Positions 37,644 to 47,529 of a stretch of 64,000 bases of DNA are shown here, in pieces. Below the pieces are notes generated by a model. That model worked only from the letters and a program-made list of their open reading frames with translations, was not told where the DNA came from and made no database searches. The position numbers and the translations under genes were made by a program. Source of the stretch: Veillonella parvula (GTDB lineage Bacteria > Bacillota > Negativicutes > Veillonellales > Veillonellaceae). How positions within the stretch are numbered: the first letter of the stretch is position 1; every line of letters begins with the position of its first letter. The DNA lies in the NCBI RefSeq assembly GCF_036456085.1, contig NZ_CP138632.1, positions 1,717,001-1,781,000 on the forward strand, read 5' to 3'.

Positions 37644-38665
37644 TGATTAGATTCAGCGCATTAATACTATGTCTATTACTATGCGTAGGTTGTGGTCCTC
37701 AGCAGGTAACTGTTGAGGACCATCAGTCTACATCTACGCATATCGAACTACAGCCGCCGGTAACAATCAAGTCTTATGTGCGCCGAGGGGAACCTTTTGA
37801 AAGCACCTATACGGCGGTACCTGAACGTGTGGTGGCGATGTGGCAAAACTCCATAGAAACCATCATTGCCCTTGGTGAAGGGAATCGTATCGTAGCGGGT
37901 ATGGGGATTCCAGATCGCAAATACGTGCGCCCAGAATACCGTGAAGCGTACGATAAAATCCCATACAAGGATCTGAAATACGCCAATTTAGAAAGTGTAT
38001 TAATGATGAAGCCTGATTTACTAGTTGGTTGGCGATCTACTTTTACTAATAAAGGGTTACGACCACCTGCATTTTGGCAGTCACGACATGCGAATGTGTA
38101 TATTGCAGAATCTTCTCTAGGGGCGCAGTCTGCACTGACCATGGATATGGAGTACCAATATATTCGTGATTTAGGCCGTATCTTTAACCGTAACATGGAA
38201 GCAGAAAAGTTGATTCACGATATGGAACAATCTGTAGCACATACAGTGGCCCAAACGGCTCATGAGAAGCCACCAAAGGCATTGTTTGTCGAGGTGCAAG
38301 GTAAGCATTTTCGATTGTATGGACATAAGACATTAGCAGGTAATATAGGGGATTCTTTACATGCCGATGTAATCGACACGGAAACGCCGTCCATTAGCAT
38401 GGAGGACGTGGTGGAGCAGAATCCGGATGTAATTTTCTTGATTGTGTCTGACGGCGAATATAGTCAAGCGGATGTGATTATGAACTATGTATTAACGCAG
38501 CCAGGTTTACAAGGTGTTAATGCATTGCACAATAAACGCGTTCATTTCTTGCCATTGCTTGCTGTATATAGTCCTGGTATTCGTTTATTAGATGGTATCG
38601 ACATCGTATCGCATGGGTTGTATCCTAATCTATATCCAGAAGGGGTACCAGATTTAATTCATTAA
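37643..38665 (+). CDS. Periplasmic binding lipoprotein 1 of ABC importer (BtuF/FepB-like), 340 aa
   Basis: Binds the chelate in the periplasm and delivers it to the permease. It is a lipoprotein: the N-terminal hydrophobic run ends in LLCVGC with Cys17 as lipid site, followed by GPQ. The body fits the class III binding-protein fold of BtuF/FhuD/HmuT (PF01497). It starts at PERVVAMWQNSIETIIALG, and MMKPDLLVGW is the typical first-lobe strand. A second lobe follows from about residue 195. It overlaps receptor 1 by one base and lies 12 bases before its permease, so all are likely one transcript. Confidence 0.9.
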   Translation: MIRFSALILCLLLCVGCGPQQVTVEDHQSTSTHIELQPPVTIKSYVRRGEPFESTYTAVPERVVAMWQNSIETIIALGEGNRIVAGMGIPDRKYVRPEYREAYDKIPYKDLKYANLESVLMMKPDLLVGWRSTFTNKGLRPPAFWQSRHANVYIAESSLGAQSALTMDMEYQYIRDLGRIFNRNMEAEKLIHDMEQSVAHTVAQTAHEKPPKALFVEVQGKHFRLYGHKTLAGNIGDSLHADVIDTETPSISMEDVVEQNPDVIFLIVSDGEYSQADVIMNYVLTQPGLQGVNALHNKRVHFLPLLAVYSPGIRLLDGIDIVSHGLYPNLYPEGVPDLIH

Positions 38666-38677
38666 TAAAGGAGCAGT

Positions 38678-39724
38678 ATGCTAAAACGAATTGGATATAC
38701 TGCTGGCGGATTTGTCCTCATAGGGGTGCTAGCAGTAGCCATTCTATGGGGACTTTCTGTTGGTACAGTACAGTTTTCACTTTCTCAAATTTTTAATATT
38801 GTAATGGATCAATTTTCTAGCCCTTTGGCTATCGATGATCCTATGAATGGTCCAGAGCAGACCATTATATGGTTATTGCGTATGCCGCGGTTGTTGATGG
38901 CCGCTATTATTGGGGCAGGTCTTGCGGTATCTGGCGTTATCATGCAGGCTATCGTTAAAAATCCACTAGCGGATCCATATATCTTGGGTATTTCATCGGG
39001 TGCATCCCTTGGAGCTACGGTAGCTATTTTATTTGGTGTAGGTGTTATGTTCGGTGAGAACTTCGTCGGCGTTATGGCCTTTATTGGAGCCATGGCGATT
39101 TCCTTCGGCGTGTTGTTTATCTCGAACTTGGGTGGCCGACCAAATTCGGTGAAATTGATTTTAGGGGGCTTGGCATTAAGCGCTGTATGTAGCTCCTTCT
39201 CTAGTTTTGTGGTCTATTTAGCGGACGATAAGGAAGGCATCCAAACTATTACGTACTGGTTGATGGGTAGCTTTGCGGGCGCTAAATGGGACATGTTGCC
39301 ATTTATTGCCATCGTTGTACTCGTGAGCATTCTATTCTTTTGGTCTCAAAGCAGAGTTTTAAACATTATGCTTCTCGGCGATGAGGTGGCCATCACCTTA
39401 GGTCGTGATTTGCATAGATATCGACAAGTCTATTTGATTATTAGCTCACTTATTATTGGCTTTGTGGTGTACGCTGCGGGTATGATTGGTTTTGTAGGAC
39501 TCTTGATTCCTCACCTTGTGCGCATGACAATCGGCACGAATCACTGGACCTTGATTCCGTTTAGCGCATTAGGGGGCAGTATTTTCCTCGTCATCGCTGA
39601 TGGCTTGTGCCGCTGCATTATTCCTCACGCAGAATTGCCAATCGGCATTCTCATTTCTCTCATTGGTGCGCCAACCTTTGTGTATATGTTGGTGCGTAAG
39701 AACTACGGATTTGGAGGGGAATAA
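38678..39724 (+). CDS. FecCD-type ABC importer permease 1, 348 aa
   Basis: Inner-membrane channel of a type II importer (BtuC/FecD/HmuU family). It is highly hydrophobic, with about 9-10 membrane segments. Family motifs include RMPRLLMAAIIGAGLAVSGV near residue 68, KNPLADPYILGISSGASLGA near residue 90, and GFVGLLIPHLVRM near residue 275. The length is normal. A ribosome-binding site AAGGAG lies about 6 bases before the ATG, and the stop overlaps the ATPase start (TAATG). Confidence 0.94.
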   Translation: MLKRIGYTAGGFVLIGVLAVAILWGLSVGTVQFSLSQIFNIVMDQFSSPLAIDDPMNGPEQTIIWLLRMPRLLMAAIIGAGLAVSGVIMQAIVKNPLADPYILGISSGASLGATVAILFGVGVMFGENFVGVMAFIGAMAISFGVLFISNLGGRPNSVKLILGGLALSAVCSSFSSFVVYLADDKEGIQTITYWLMGSFAGAKWDMLPFIAIVVLVSILFFWSQSRVLNIMLLGDEVAITLGRDLHRYRQVYLIISSLIIGFVVYAAGMIGFVGLLIPHLVRMTIGTNHWTLIPFSALGGSIFLVIADGLCRCIIPHAELPIGILISLIGAPTFVYMLVRKNYGFGGE

Positions 39725-40485
39725 TGAATATTCAAACAGATAATATCCACGTTTCATTTGGTCCGAAAACGATCCTCCATGATATTTCCCTAGATATACG
39801 AAATAAGGAATTCGTTGGAATTATAGGCCCTAATGGTAGTGGTAAAAGTACGTTTTTGAAATGCTTATATCGCGTGCTTCAACCTAATCATGGCAAGATT
39901 TTCTTTGACGGCACTGAAATGAGTTCCTTAAGTCACCGCGACACGGCCTTAAAAATGGCTGTAGTAGCACAGCATAGCACGGTTAACTTTGATTTTTCAG
40001 TTCTTGAAATGGTTCTCATGGGGCGCTCCCCGTATAAAGGGCTGCTTGATAGAGATCAAATTGATGACTATGAAATCGCTCGACATGCGCTGTCTCAAGT
40101 AGGACTTAGTGATTTTGAAAGTCGCAATTTTAATACCTTATCTGGTGGTGAGCAGCAGCGTGTTATCTTAGCACGTGCCTTGGCACAGCGCACAGAATGC
40201 CTAGTGCTAGACGAACCGACAAACCACTTAGATATTAAGTATCAGCTGGAACTGATGACGATTGTAAAACGCCTTGATGCAACCGTAGTGGCTGCTATTC
40301 ACGATTTGAATCTAGCAGCCATCTATTGTGATCGTCTCATTGCGTTAAAAGACGGTTCAGTAGTGTGTACAGGTACCCCTCATGAAGTATTGACAGAGGA
40401 TACCATTCGCCACATTTACGGCGTGTCCGCCACGGTACAAACATTACCAAATGGACGATTAAATATTATATATAATATGGAATAA
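39724..40485 (+). CDS. ABC importer ATPase 1 (FecE/HmuV/BtuD-like), 253 aa
   Basis: Cytoplasmic ATPase for the permease directly upstream. Walker A is GPNGSGKS at residues 35-42, the signature LSGGEQQRV starts at 139, and Walker B with the catalytic Glu is LVLDEPTNHLD near 160. The switch His is in AAIHDLNLAA. All key residues are present and the length is typical. It overlaps the permease by one base and lies 18 bases before receptor 2. Confidence 0.95.
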   Translation: MNIQTDNIHVSFGPKTILHDISLDIRNKEFVGIIGPNGSGKSTFLKCLYRVLQPNHGKIFFDGTEMSSLSHRDTALKMAVVAQHSTVNFDFSVLEMVLMGRSPYKGLLDRDQIDDYEIARHALSQVGLSDFESRNFNTLSGGEQQRVILARALAQRTECLVLDEPTNHLDIKYQLELMTIVKRLDATVVAAIHDLNLAAIYCDRLIALKDGSVVCTGTPHEVLTEDTIRHIYGVSATVQTLPNGRLNIIYNME

Positions 40486-40503
40486 ATAAAAAAAGAGGCG
40501 TGG

Positions 40504-42447
40504 ATGATGAAACGAATGAATAAACAAGTCTGTGCAGCAGTGCTTATGGCATTAACTACTATGTCAATTAATAGTTATGCTGCAGATGTAATAATGAACA
40601 ATAATGAAGAAGAAGTTACCATAAATGTTACAGCTAATCGTACAGCGTTATTAGATTTAGATACACCGGTATCGACTTCTGTTATTACCCAAGAGGATAT
40701 ACAAAATAGCGGCGCTAAGACGGCTTTTGATGCGGTCGCCAATGTACCGGGTGTAACCATTAATTCCTTTAGTGCGTCTGGTGCAGATTTTGGTGGCATG
40801 GATAGCCGTACGAATATTCGTGGCCTCGACCGCGGTGCACTTGTTCTTGTAAACGGTGTACCTATGAACTTAAATGGTAAGAGCGGAATTGGCTCTATAC
40901 CTACCAGTGCCATTGAGCGCATCGAAGTTGTGAAGGGGGCGGCCTCTACCTTATATGGCGCAGAAGCTTTAGGTGGTGTTATAAATATTATTACAAAGAC
41001 GCCGTCAAAAGAGGTCGGTTCTGCTACAGTAGCCGTGGGCAATCGAGGGGCTAAGCGATTTGATCTTTCTTATGGTACTGATCGTTTCCTTATTGGAATT
41101 GATAGAAAATACTGGGGAACTCAAGATCCATCTACACCTGTGAGGTATGACTATACGGGCCGTAAAGGTTATGATTACTACACTACGCGCAACAAGGGTA
41201 ATTCCTTAGGCGTGTTCATGAGTGGTAAGCTTTCAGATAAGATAACCTTAAATTATAATCGCGCTGAAAGCCGTTCCTCCTTTGGTCTGATTAGTACAGA
41301 AACAAATCCTATGAGACAGGCTCATCATTCTACGACATATCATTACAAGGATGATCGCAACAATGCATCCTTGATCTATAAGGATGATAATACGACGGGA
41401 ACATTATTTTATAATGACCGTACTATGCGTGGTGAAAGCCGTGTTCATAGTGCTAAACAGTTCAAGCCGACCGAAACCAGTTATGTAGCTCGTCAATATG
41501 GTATAGATGTACAACATGAATGGGACTTTAGAGGCGGTAAGGACTACCTGATTGCCGGGGTTACAGGTAAGCAAGAAACCTATCGCGCCACACAGGCCCC
41601 TGTGTATACACGGCCTCATCGTAATACCTATGCGGTGTACAGTAGCTATTCTCGTGAAATCAATCCAAAATGGACTGCCATTTTGGGCTTGCGCTATACA
41701 GCTATTAGTGATCCTATTAAGGATCAACATGTGTTAACGCCTCAGTTCCAATTGTTGCATACCATCAATAAAGATTCCTCCATGTACTTAAATATAGGGA
41801 AAGCTTACACGATGCCTAGCTTGAGTGATACATTCCGCAGTGTAAACCGCCAATACACAGCAGTAAGTGGTAAAAATCTTAAGCCTGAAGAGGGTTGGAA
41901 CTATGAATTAGGTTATAAACGCCTTAATAAGAAGGATAGCTGGAAGGTGGACGTGTTCTATATGGACTTCAAGAACTTCTTCCAATGGCAACCTGATGTA
42001 AATGGTCGTCCAACCGTTCGCGTAAATGGTGGTCAATTCCACAATGTTGGGATTGAAGCTGAGTATAGTAGACATTTGTCAGATCGACTCAAAATGAGTG
42101 TAAGTGGTTCTTATTCTAATCCAAAACAAAGGGAAATGAATGAAACCTATTGGAAACAAGCGGCTCCTAAGTTACAGTTTACAACCGGTATTCATTATAA
42201 AAGCTCTACTTGGGATGCAGGCACATCTTTGAACTTTGTAACCAAACGTTTGCGCAATCGCGATGGTGGCTTGAACCCTAACATTGCTCTTTGGAATGCT
42301 TACGTTGGGTATCACTTTAATAAAGATGCTACATTACGCCTCGATGCACGCAATCTTTTGAATCGTCATAATGTGGTATCCAATGGAGATTATGAATATT
42401 GGGATGCACCATTCAATTATGAATTAAGTTATACACAAAAATTTTAA
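40504..42447 (+). CDS. TonB-dependent outer-membrane receptor 2, 647 aa
   Basis: An outer-membrane receptor with a signal peptide ending near SYAAD (about residue 27), a TonB-box candidate VTINVTANR, and a plug at about residues 45-165 with VNGVPMNLNGKSGIG and IERIEVVKGAASTLYGAEALGG. The barrel carries TMPSLSDTF and NLKPEEGWNYELGY, positions where heme receptors have their FRAP and NPNL boxes. The final residue is Phe (SYTQKF). AGAGG at 40494-40498 suits ATG 40504 or 40507. It is a close paralogue of receptor 3 immediately downstream, so the pair arose by tandem duplication. Ligand unknown. Confidence 0.93.
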   Translation: MMKRMNKQVCAAVLMALTTMSINSYAADVIMNNNEEEVTINVTANRTALLDLDTPVSTSVITQEDIQNSGAKTAFDAVANVPGVTINSFSASGADFGGMDSRTNIRGLDRGALVLVNGVPMNLNGKSGIGSIPTSAIERIEVVKGAASTLYGAEALGGVINIITKTPSKEVGSATVAVGNRGAKRFDLSYGTDRFLIGIDRKYWGTQDPSTPVRYDYTGRKGYDYYTTRNKGNSLGVFMSGKLSDKITLNYNRAESRSSFGLISTETNPMRQAHHSTTYHYKDDRNNASLIYKDDNTTGTLFYNDRTMRGESRVHSAKQFKPTETSYVARQYGIDVQHEWDFRGGKDYLIAGVTGKQETYRATQAPVYTRPHRNTYAVYSSYSREINPKWTAILGLRYTAISDPIKDQHVLTPQFQLLHTINKDSSMYLNIGKAYTMPSLSDTFRSVNRQYTAVSGKNLKPEEGWNYELGYKRLNKKDSWKVDVFYMDFKNFFQWQPDVNGRPTVRVNGGQFHNVGIEAEYSRHLSDRLKMSVSGSYSNPKQREMNETYWKQAAPKLQFTTGIHYKSSTWDAGTSLNFVTKRLRNRDGGLNPNIALWNAYVGYHFNKDATLRLDARNLLNRHNVVSNGDYEYWDAPFNYELSYTQKF

Positions 42448-42501
42448 TATGTATTAACGATACAATCCCTCGAGAATGCAGTAGTGGTAGGGGTATGGGT
42501 T

Positions 42502-42530
42502 TTGTGCGGTCCAAATAAATGTGTAATAAT
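42502..42530 (+). promoter_or_regulatory. Internal promoter candidate before receptor 3
   Basis: TTGTGC (42502-42507), a 17-base spacer and AATAAT (42525-42530) with a TGT extension lie in the 143-base gap between receptors 2 and 3, one of the two largest gaps inside the locus. No cobalamin-riboswitch B12 box was seen here. Confidence 0.4.
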
Positions 42531-42590
42531 ACAAATATGTAGTTTATATAATTGTGTGAATGTATATATGTGTTAAGTGAGGCATTTGGT

Positions 42591-44573
42591 ATGAGACAAC
42601 AAATTAAGCATCGTATATCTATACTTGTAGGTTTAGCATTGATAGGATTGTCTGTGAATGGATATGCAGCAGAGGTAAGTGCTGATAAGACTCCCACTAC
42701 AGCTGCATCAAGTGAAACTAATGGAGTATCTGAAATCCATACTATTAATGTAACAGCAAATCGCATGGCTCTTTTAGATTTAGATACGCCGGCTGCGATG
42801 GATGTTATTACTCAAAAGGACCTAGCTAATAGCGGTGCTAAAAATGCATTTGATGCAGTTAATATGGTACCCGGTATTACGTCTTTTTCCTATGGTGCAT
42901 CTGGTCTTGAATATGGGGCTATGGATAGCCGTGTGAATATCCGTGGCCTTGAGCGGGGCTCCTTGATTCTCATGAATGGGGTACCGATGAACCTCAATGG
43001 CAAGGGCGGCCTTAGCTCTATTCCGACTAGCTCTATTGAACGCATTGAAGTATTAAAAGGTGCAGCGTCTGCTTTATATGGCGCTGATGCTATGAGTGGT
43101 GTTATCAATGTAATTACTAAGACTCCAAGTAAAGAAGGAGGCTCTGCTACGGTAGGTTTTGGTAATATGGGTCGCCAAACTTATAAAATTAACTATGGGA
43201 CGCCTCGCTTCTTAATAGGTGTGGAACGTAACTTCTTTGGCGCTCAAGATCCTGAAACCCCTATCCGCTCCGATATCGGTGGTTATGCTAGAGGGTATGA
43301 ATATTATACAGCTCGTAACAAAGGGAATTCTTTAGGTGTATTTATGAGCGGTAAATTAAATGATAAGTTGACTTTGAACTTTAGCCGCTTTGAAGGTAAT
43401 TCTTCTTTTGGACAGTTGAGTACAGAAACGAATCCTATTAAGCAAAGACTTCACTCTACAACATATGCTTATAAAGATACAAAAAATAATGCGTCTTTAG
43501 TTTATAAAGATGGCAATACGACAGGTACTCTCTTCTACAACGATAGAGATTTGTATGGTAAAAGTCGCGTACATAGCAAAAAGGCATATACGTTGAGTGA
43601 TAACAACTATATTGCTCGACAATATGGTTTCGATGTGCAACATGAATGGGACTTCCGCGGTGGTAAGGATTATTTAATTGCGGGTGTACTTGGTAAACGA
43701 GAGACATATCGCACTACATCGGGTCCATACTATGGAAATCCACATCGCAATAGTTATGCCATTTATGGTACATACTCTTATCAAATCAATCCTAAATGGA
43801 CGAGTATTTTAGGCTTGCGTTATTCGGATATTAAAGACCCTGTGAAAAATCAACGCGTATTAATTCCTCAGTTCCAATTACAACATCGTATTAACAAGGA
43901 ATCATCCATGTATATAAATGTTGGTAAAGCCTTTAGAATGCCGAACTTAAGCGATACTTTCAAGAAAATTAATAAAGGCTATGCCTCTGTTAGTGGACGT
44001 AATTTGAAACCTGAAGAAGGTTGGAATTATGAATTAGGCTACAAACATATTACCAACAAAGATAGCTGGAAAATAGCGGCCTTTTATATGGACTTTAAGA
44101 ACTTCTTCTCTTGGAAACCGGATAGCAATGGTAAAAACACGATTCGCGTAAATGGTGGTCGCTATAGAAATGTCGGTATCGAAGCCCAATATGGTCGTAA
44201 ATTAACAGATCACTTAAAAATGACTGTGGGTGCATCGTATTCTAATCCTAAACAACGAGAAATCGATAAGACCTATTGGAAACAAGCTAACCCTAAATTG
44301 CAATTTACAGGGGGTATCCATTACAATAGCTCAACCTGGACTGCAGGTACTAGCATCAACTTTGTCACAAAACGGATGAAGAACCGCGATGGCGGTATTA
44401 ATCCTAATCTTATAGCTTGGAATGCATACGTAGGCTATCAGTTCAATGAAAACTCATCCTTGCGGATAGATGCACGTAACTTGTTGAACCGTCACAATGT
44501 TATTTCCAACGGTGACTGGGAATACTGGGATGAACCATTTAATTACCAACTCAGCTATACTCAAAAATTCTAG
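42591..44573 (+). CDS. TonB-dependent outer-membrane receptor 3, 660 aa
   Basis: Paralogue of receptor 2 with the same plan: signal peptide (MRQQIKHRIS, ending NGYAAE), TonB-box candidate HTINVTANR, plug with IERIEVLKGAASALYGADAMSG, and a barrel ending in SYTQKF. The FRAP-like segment reads FRMPNLSDTF, followed by NLKPEEG, somewhat closer to known heme receptors than receptor 2. An upstream TTG (42552) keeps the frame open, but AAGTGAGG at 42575-42582 lies 8 bases before ATG 42591, which I take as the start. A binding-protein gene follows 43 bases later. Confidence 0.93.
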   Translation: MRQQIKHRISILVGLALIGLSVNGYAAEVSADKTPTTAASSETNGVSEIHTINVTANRMALLDLDTPAAMDVITQKDLANSGAKNAFDAVNMVPGITSFSYGASGLEYGAMDSRVNIRGLERGSLILMNGVPMNLNGKGGLSSIPTSSIERIEVLKGAASALYGADAMSGVINVITKTPSKEGGSATVGFGNMGRQTYKINYGTPRFLIGVERNFFGAQDPETPIRSDIGGYARGYEYYTARNKGNSLGVFMSGKLNDKLTLNFSRFEGNSSFGQLSTETNPIKQRLHSTTYAYKDTKNNASLVYKDGNTTGTLFYNDRDLYGKSRVHSKKAYTLSDNNYIARQYGFDVQHEWDFRGGKDYLIAGVLGKRETYRTTSGPYYGNPHRNSYAIYGTYSYQINPKWTSILGLRYSDIKDPVKNQRVLIPQFQLQHRINKESSMYINVGKAFRMPNLSDTFKKINKGYASVSGRNLKPEEGWNYELGYKHITNKDSWKIAAFYMDFKNFFSWKPDSNGKNTIRVNGGRYRNVGIEAQYGRKLTDHLKMTVGASYSNPKQREIDKTYWKQANPKLQFTGGIHYNSSTWTAGTSINFVTKRMKNRDGGINPNLIAWNAYVGYQFNENSSLRIDARNLLNRHNVISNGDWEYWDEPFNYQLSYTQKF

Positions 44574-44616
44574 ACTTTATGTAATCGCTAATTAGAACTA
44601 TACAAGGAGTATCATC

Positions 44617-45570
44617 ATGAACAAGAAAATTGGATTTTTCATATGTTTGATGATACTCCTTTGTGTATGTTTAACAGGTTGTGGACCTCAATCTGAGGAT
44701 GGTGTAACGCCATATACGCGTTATGTTGAAAGTCACGATGGCGTTCAAGTTGCTGTTCCAGAGCATCCAAAGCGGATTTTATCACTGTCCTCTGCATTTG
44801 ACACAATTTTATTAGGACTTATAGAACCAGAGCGTTTAGCAGGCATTAATAAATTGTCTACCTATGAGGAATATTCGCTAGAGGCAAAGCGCGCAAAGTT
44901 GGTAAAACCTGTGTTGAGCTCGTATCCTTTGGAGAAAATTATAGCCTTGAAACCGGATCTCGTTATAGCGCCAGATTATATATCGGCTGATGTTATCTAT
45001 GGTTTACGGCACATGGGTATAGCCACTGTTGTGGTACCTACTCCTTCTACGGTGGACGGAGTGATTCAGAATGTGATGGAGATTGCTCATATTATCGGGG
45101 AAGATGAAAAGGGTAGCTTTTACAATCGGAAGATTCACCGTGAAATAGATGAAATAAAGCACCTAGCGGAATCTATTCCACTTGAGCAGCGCAAGACGGT
45201 TCTCTTTGTGTCATCTATGGACGGATACACGGGCACAGGAAGCCTTTTTGATGATATGTGTCACTATATGAGCATCTATAATGCACCTGATCGAATTGGT
45301 TTACCACCACGAATACCTTTTGGGGAGGAGCGTGTGCTAGCCATGAATCCAGACTATATTTTTATTCCATCCTATAAGGGAATGGACAAGAATTTGGCGG
45401 ATAGATATTTAAAGAATCCGGCCTTTCAAAATCTACCTGCTATTAAGGAAAATCGAGTTAAACCCTTACCAGCAGCGTACCTGTATACAATGAATCAGCA
45501 TATTGGTGAAGCGATGCTAGCCATTATGCATACTGTGTATCCTCAATTAGAAAGGAATTCTCATGACTAG
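44617..45570 (+). CDS. Periplasmic binding lipoprotein 2 (BtuF-like), 317 aa
   Basis: Substrate-binding lipoprotein of the second importer. The signal ends in CLTGC with Cys22 as lipid site, followed by GPQ as in lipoprotein 1. The PF01497-type body begins at PEHPKRILSLSSAFDTILLGL. IIALKPDLVIAPDY and TGTGSLFDDM are characteristic segments. It overlaps its permease by 8 bases. It differs clearly from lipoproteins 1 and 3, so substrates or affinities may differ. Confidence 0.9.
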   Translation: MNKKIGFFICLMILLCVCLTGCGPQSEDGVTPYTRYVESHDGVQVAVPEHPKRILSLSSAFDTILLGLIEPERLAGINKLSTYEEYSLEAKRAKLVKPVLSSYPLEKIIALKPDLVIAPDYISADVIYGLRHMGIATVVVPTPSTVDGVIQNVMEIAHIIGEDEKGSFYNRKIHREIDEIKHLAESIPLEQRKTVLFVSSMDGYTGTGSLFDDMCHYMSIYNAPDRIGLPPRIPFGEERVLAMNPDYIFIPSYKGMDKNLADRYLKNPAFQNLPAIKENRVKPLPAAYLYTMNQHIGEAMLAIMHTVYPQLERNSHD

Positions 45571-46600
45571 ACAGAAACAACGCATCATGGCCATAACTCT
45601 GATTGGGGTATTGCTATGTATTGTGAGTTTATTGGCACTCCATGTAGGGACCATTATGATCCCTATCGGAGGGGGCGTGCAAAGTATTTTAAATGGCATG
45701 GGCATACCTGTGAGCTTCACGGAGCCCATTACGGCTGAACAAGAGGCTGTACTGTGGTATATCCGCATGCCACGCCTTATCATTGGACTTCTCGTGGGAG
45801 GCGCCTTGGCATTGGCTGGTGCGGTTATGCAAGGGGTATTCTCCAATCCATTGGCAGATCCAGGTATTATGGGCGTATCCGCTGGGGCATCTCTCGGTGC
45901 GGTTATCGCCATTGCTCTTGGCGTAACATCCCTTAGTATGTTTTACATGCCTGCTTTTGCCTTCGTAGGGGCCTTTGTATCCGTTGGAATTACTATTTTG
46001 TTAACTTGGCGTAATAACAAGCTCGATACCACAACCTTGTTGCTGGCGGGTGTAGCTGTTAGTATGCTGCTCGGCGCTTTTACATCGGGCATCTTGACCA
46101 TGATCAATGAGTACCGGTTGCGTGAATTCTTATTCTGGATGGTGGGGGGCCTAGATTTCCGCCGTTGGGATCACGTTTTGCTCGCCGTGGGTCCTATCAT
46201 GACGGGCAGCGTTATATTGATGATGCTCGGTCGTCACTTGAATGTGCTCGTTCTGGGTGATACAGAGGCGCGTGCCTTAGGCTTGCCTGTTATGGCATAT
46301 CGCATGGTATTCCTATTTCTAGCATCCGTAGTTACAGCTACCGCTGTATGTGTCAGCGGATCCATCGGCTTTGTAGGTCTTGTAGTACCTCATATTGTAC
46401 GGCTTTTGGTTGGGCCGGATCATCGAATACTATTGCCTATGGCGGCTGTTGGAGGTGCCTTATTCCTCGTATTCTGCGATACATTAGGCCGCGTCATTGC
46501 TCAGCCAGTTGAGATTCGAGTAGGTATCATGACGGCTCTATTAGGGGCACCATATTTTCTATATTTACTTCATCGCTTGCGTCGTAAAGGAGGGGCCTAA
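45563..46600 (+). CDS. FecCD-type ABC importer permease 2, 345 aa
   Basis: Second BtuC/FecD-type channel, with about 9-10 membrane segments. Motifs are RMPRLIIGLLVGGALALAGA, SNPLADPGIMGVSAGASLGA and GFVGLVVPHIVRLLVGPDH. It is preceded by an AAAGGA site inside the lipoprotein gene, and its stop overlaps the ATPase start by one base. It pairs with lipoprotein 2 and ATPase 2. Confidence 0.94.
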   Translation: MTRQKQRIMAITLIGVLLCIVSLLALHVGTIMIPIGGGVQSILNGMGIPVSFTEPITAEQEAVLWYIRMPRLIIGLLVGGALALAGAVMQGVFSNPLADPGIMGVSAGASLGAVIAIALGVTSLSMFYMPAFAFVGAFVSVGITILLTWRNNKLDTTTLLLAGVAVSMLLGAFTSGILTMINEYRLREFLFWMVGGLDFRRWDHVLLAVGPIMTGSVILMMLGRHLNVLVLGDTEARALGLPVMAYRMVFLFLASVVTATAVCVSGSIGFVGLVVPHIVRLLVGPDHRILLPMAAVGGALFLVFCDTLGRVIAQPVEIRVGIMTALLGAPYFLYLLHRLRRKGGA

Positions 46601-47445
46601 TGAAACTAGATGTTCAATCTCTATCTGTCACATTAGGAGACACAACCATTGTAAAAGAGGCATCCTTTGCTATTGACCGAGGCGAGTTCGTAGGCATTAT
46701 CGGGCCTAATGGCTCCGGTAAAACGACGTTGTTAAAAGCATTGCGTGGCCTTTATCCTACATCTGGTGGAGATGTTTTGTGGGATGGTAAAAGCATCTCT
46801 TCTTTGAGCGATAAAGAAATCGCTCATCATGTGGCGTATATGCAACAGTCTGTAAATGTTTCCTTCGATTATGAAGCCATCGATATTGTGATGACCGCTC
46901 GTTATCCTTATTTGAAATGGTGGGAACAAGAAGGCCCTGAAGATAAAGTTATCGTTGAACAGGCTATGAAAGAGGTAGGCGTTTATCATCTGCGGAATCG
47001 TTCTGTACAATCTTTGAGTGGCGGTGAGCGTCAACGGGTATTCTTAGCAAAGGCTTTGGCACAACAAACAGAGGTCCTATTACTAGATGAGCCGACGGCT
47101 GCCCTCGATCTAGTATATGCTGACGATATCTTTCATGAGGGTCGCAGATTATGTGACGAAGGTAAAACGATTTTAATTGTCGTTCATGACTTAGAATTAG
47201 CCGCAAAATATTGCACTAAACTCGTCTTAGTTAGTGATGGTCACATCGTTGATGTAGGTGCACCTCGAGATGTGCTCACTGCAGATAATTTAAAAGCTGC
47301 CTTCCACTTGTCTGCAGCAGTTTACGACGATCCATATTTCAAACAACAACGTATCTTTGTGTTCCCAAAAGGAACTACGGATATTGAGGATTATAAACAA
47401 ACAGAGACTAGTGGAGAGATGTCAATTGACCCTCAACTGAAATAG
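46600..47445 (+). CDS. ABC importer ATPase 2, 281 aa
   Basis: ATPase of the second importer. Walker A is GPNGSGKT at residues 35-42, the signature is LSGGERQRVFLAKALAQ near 143, Walker B is LLLDEPTAALD, and the switch His is in VVHDLELAA. It is about 25 residues longer than ATPase 1 at the C-terminus, with an acidic tail (TTDIEDYKQTETSGEMS) of unknown purpose. An 84-base gap separates it from the chelatase genes on the same strand, and no terminator is seen there. Confidence 0.94.
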   Translation: MKLDVQSLSVTLGDTTIVKEASFAIDRGEFVGIIGPNGSGKTTLLKALRGLYPTSGGDVLWDGKSISSLSDKEIAHHVAYMQQSVNVSFDYEAIDIVMTARYPYLKWWEQEGPEDKVIVEQAMKEVGVYHLRNRSVQSLSGGERQRVFLAKALAQQTEVLLLDEPTAALDLVYADDIFHEGRRLCDEGKTILIVVHDLELAAKYCTKLVLVSDGHIVDVGAPRDVLTADNLKAAFHLSAAVYDDPYFKQQRIFVFPKGTTDIEDYKQTETSGEMSIDPQLK

Positions 47446-47529
47446 ACATATAAGTGCCTATGTATAGGTCAGTAAATTTCCTGTTTATATTGATATATTT
47501 GTATTGCTATTCCTAGCGAGGTCAGGCTT

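Noticed and set aside
42448-42590. Possible cobalamin riboswitch before receptor 3, and likewise before the chelatase genes at 47446-47529
   Set aside because: The conserved B12-box sequence and the expected length are absent. The only GCCACTG seen nearby is inside exbB coding sequence.
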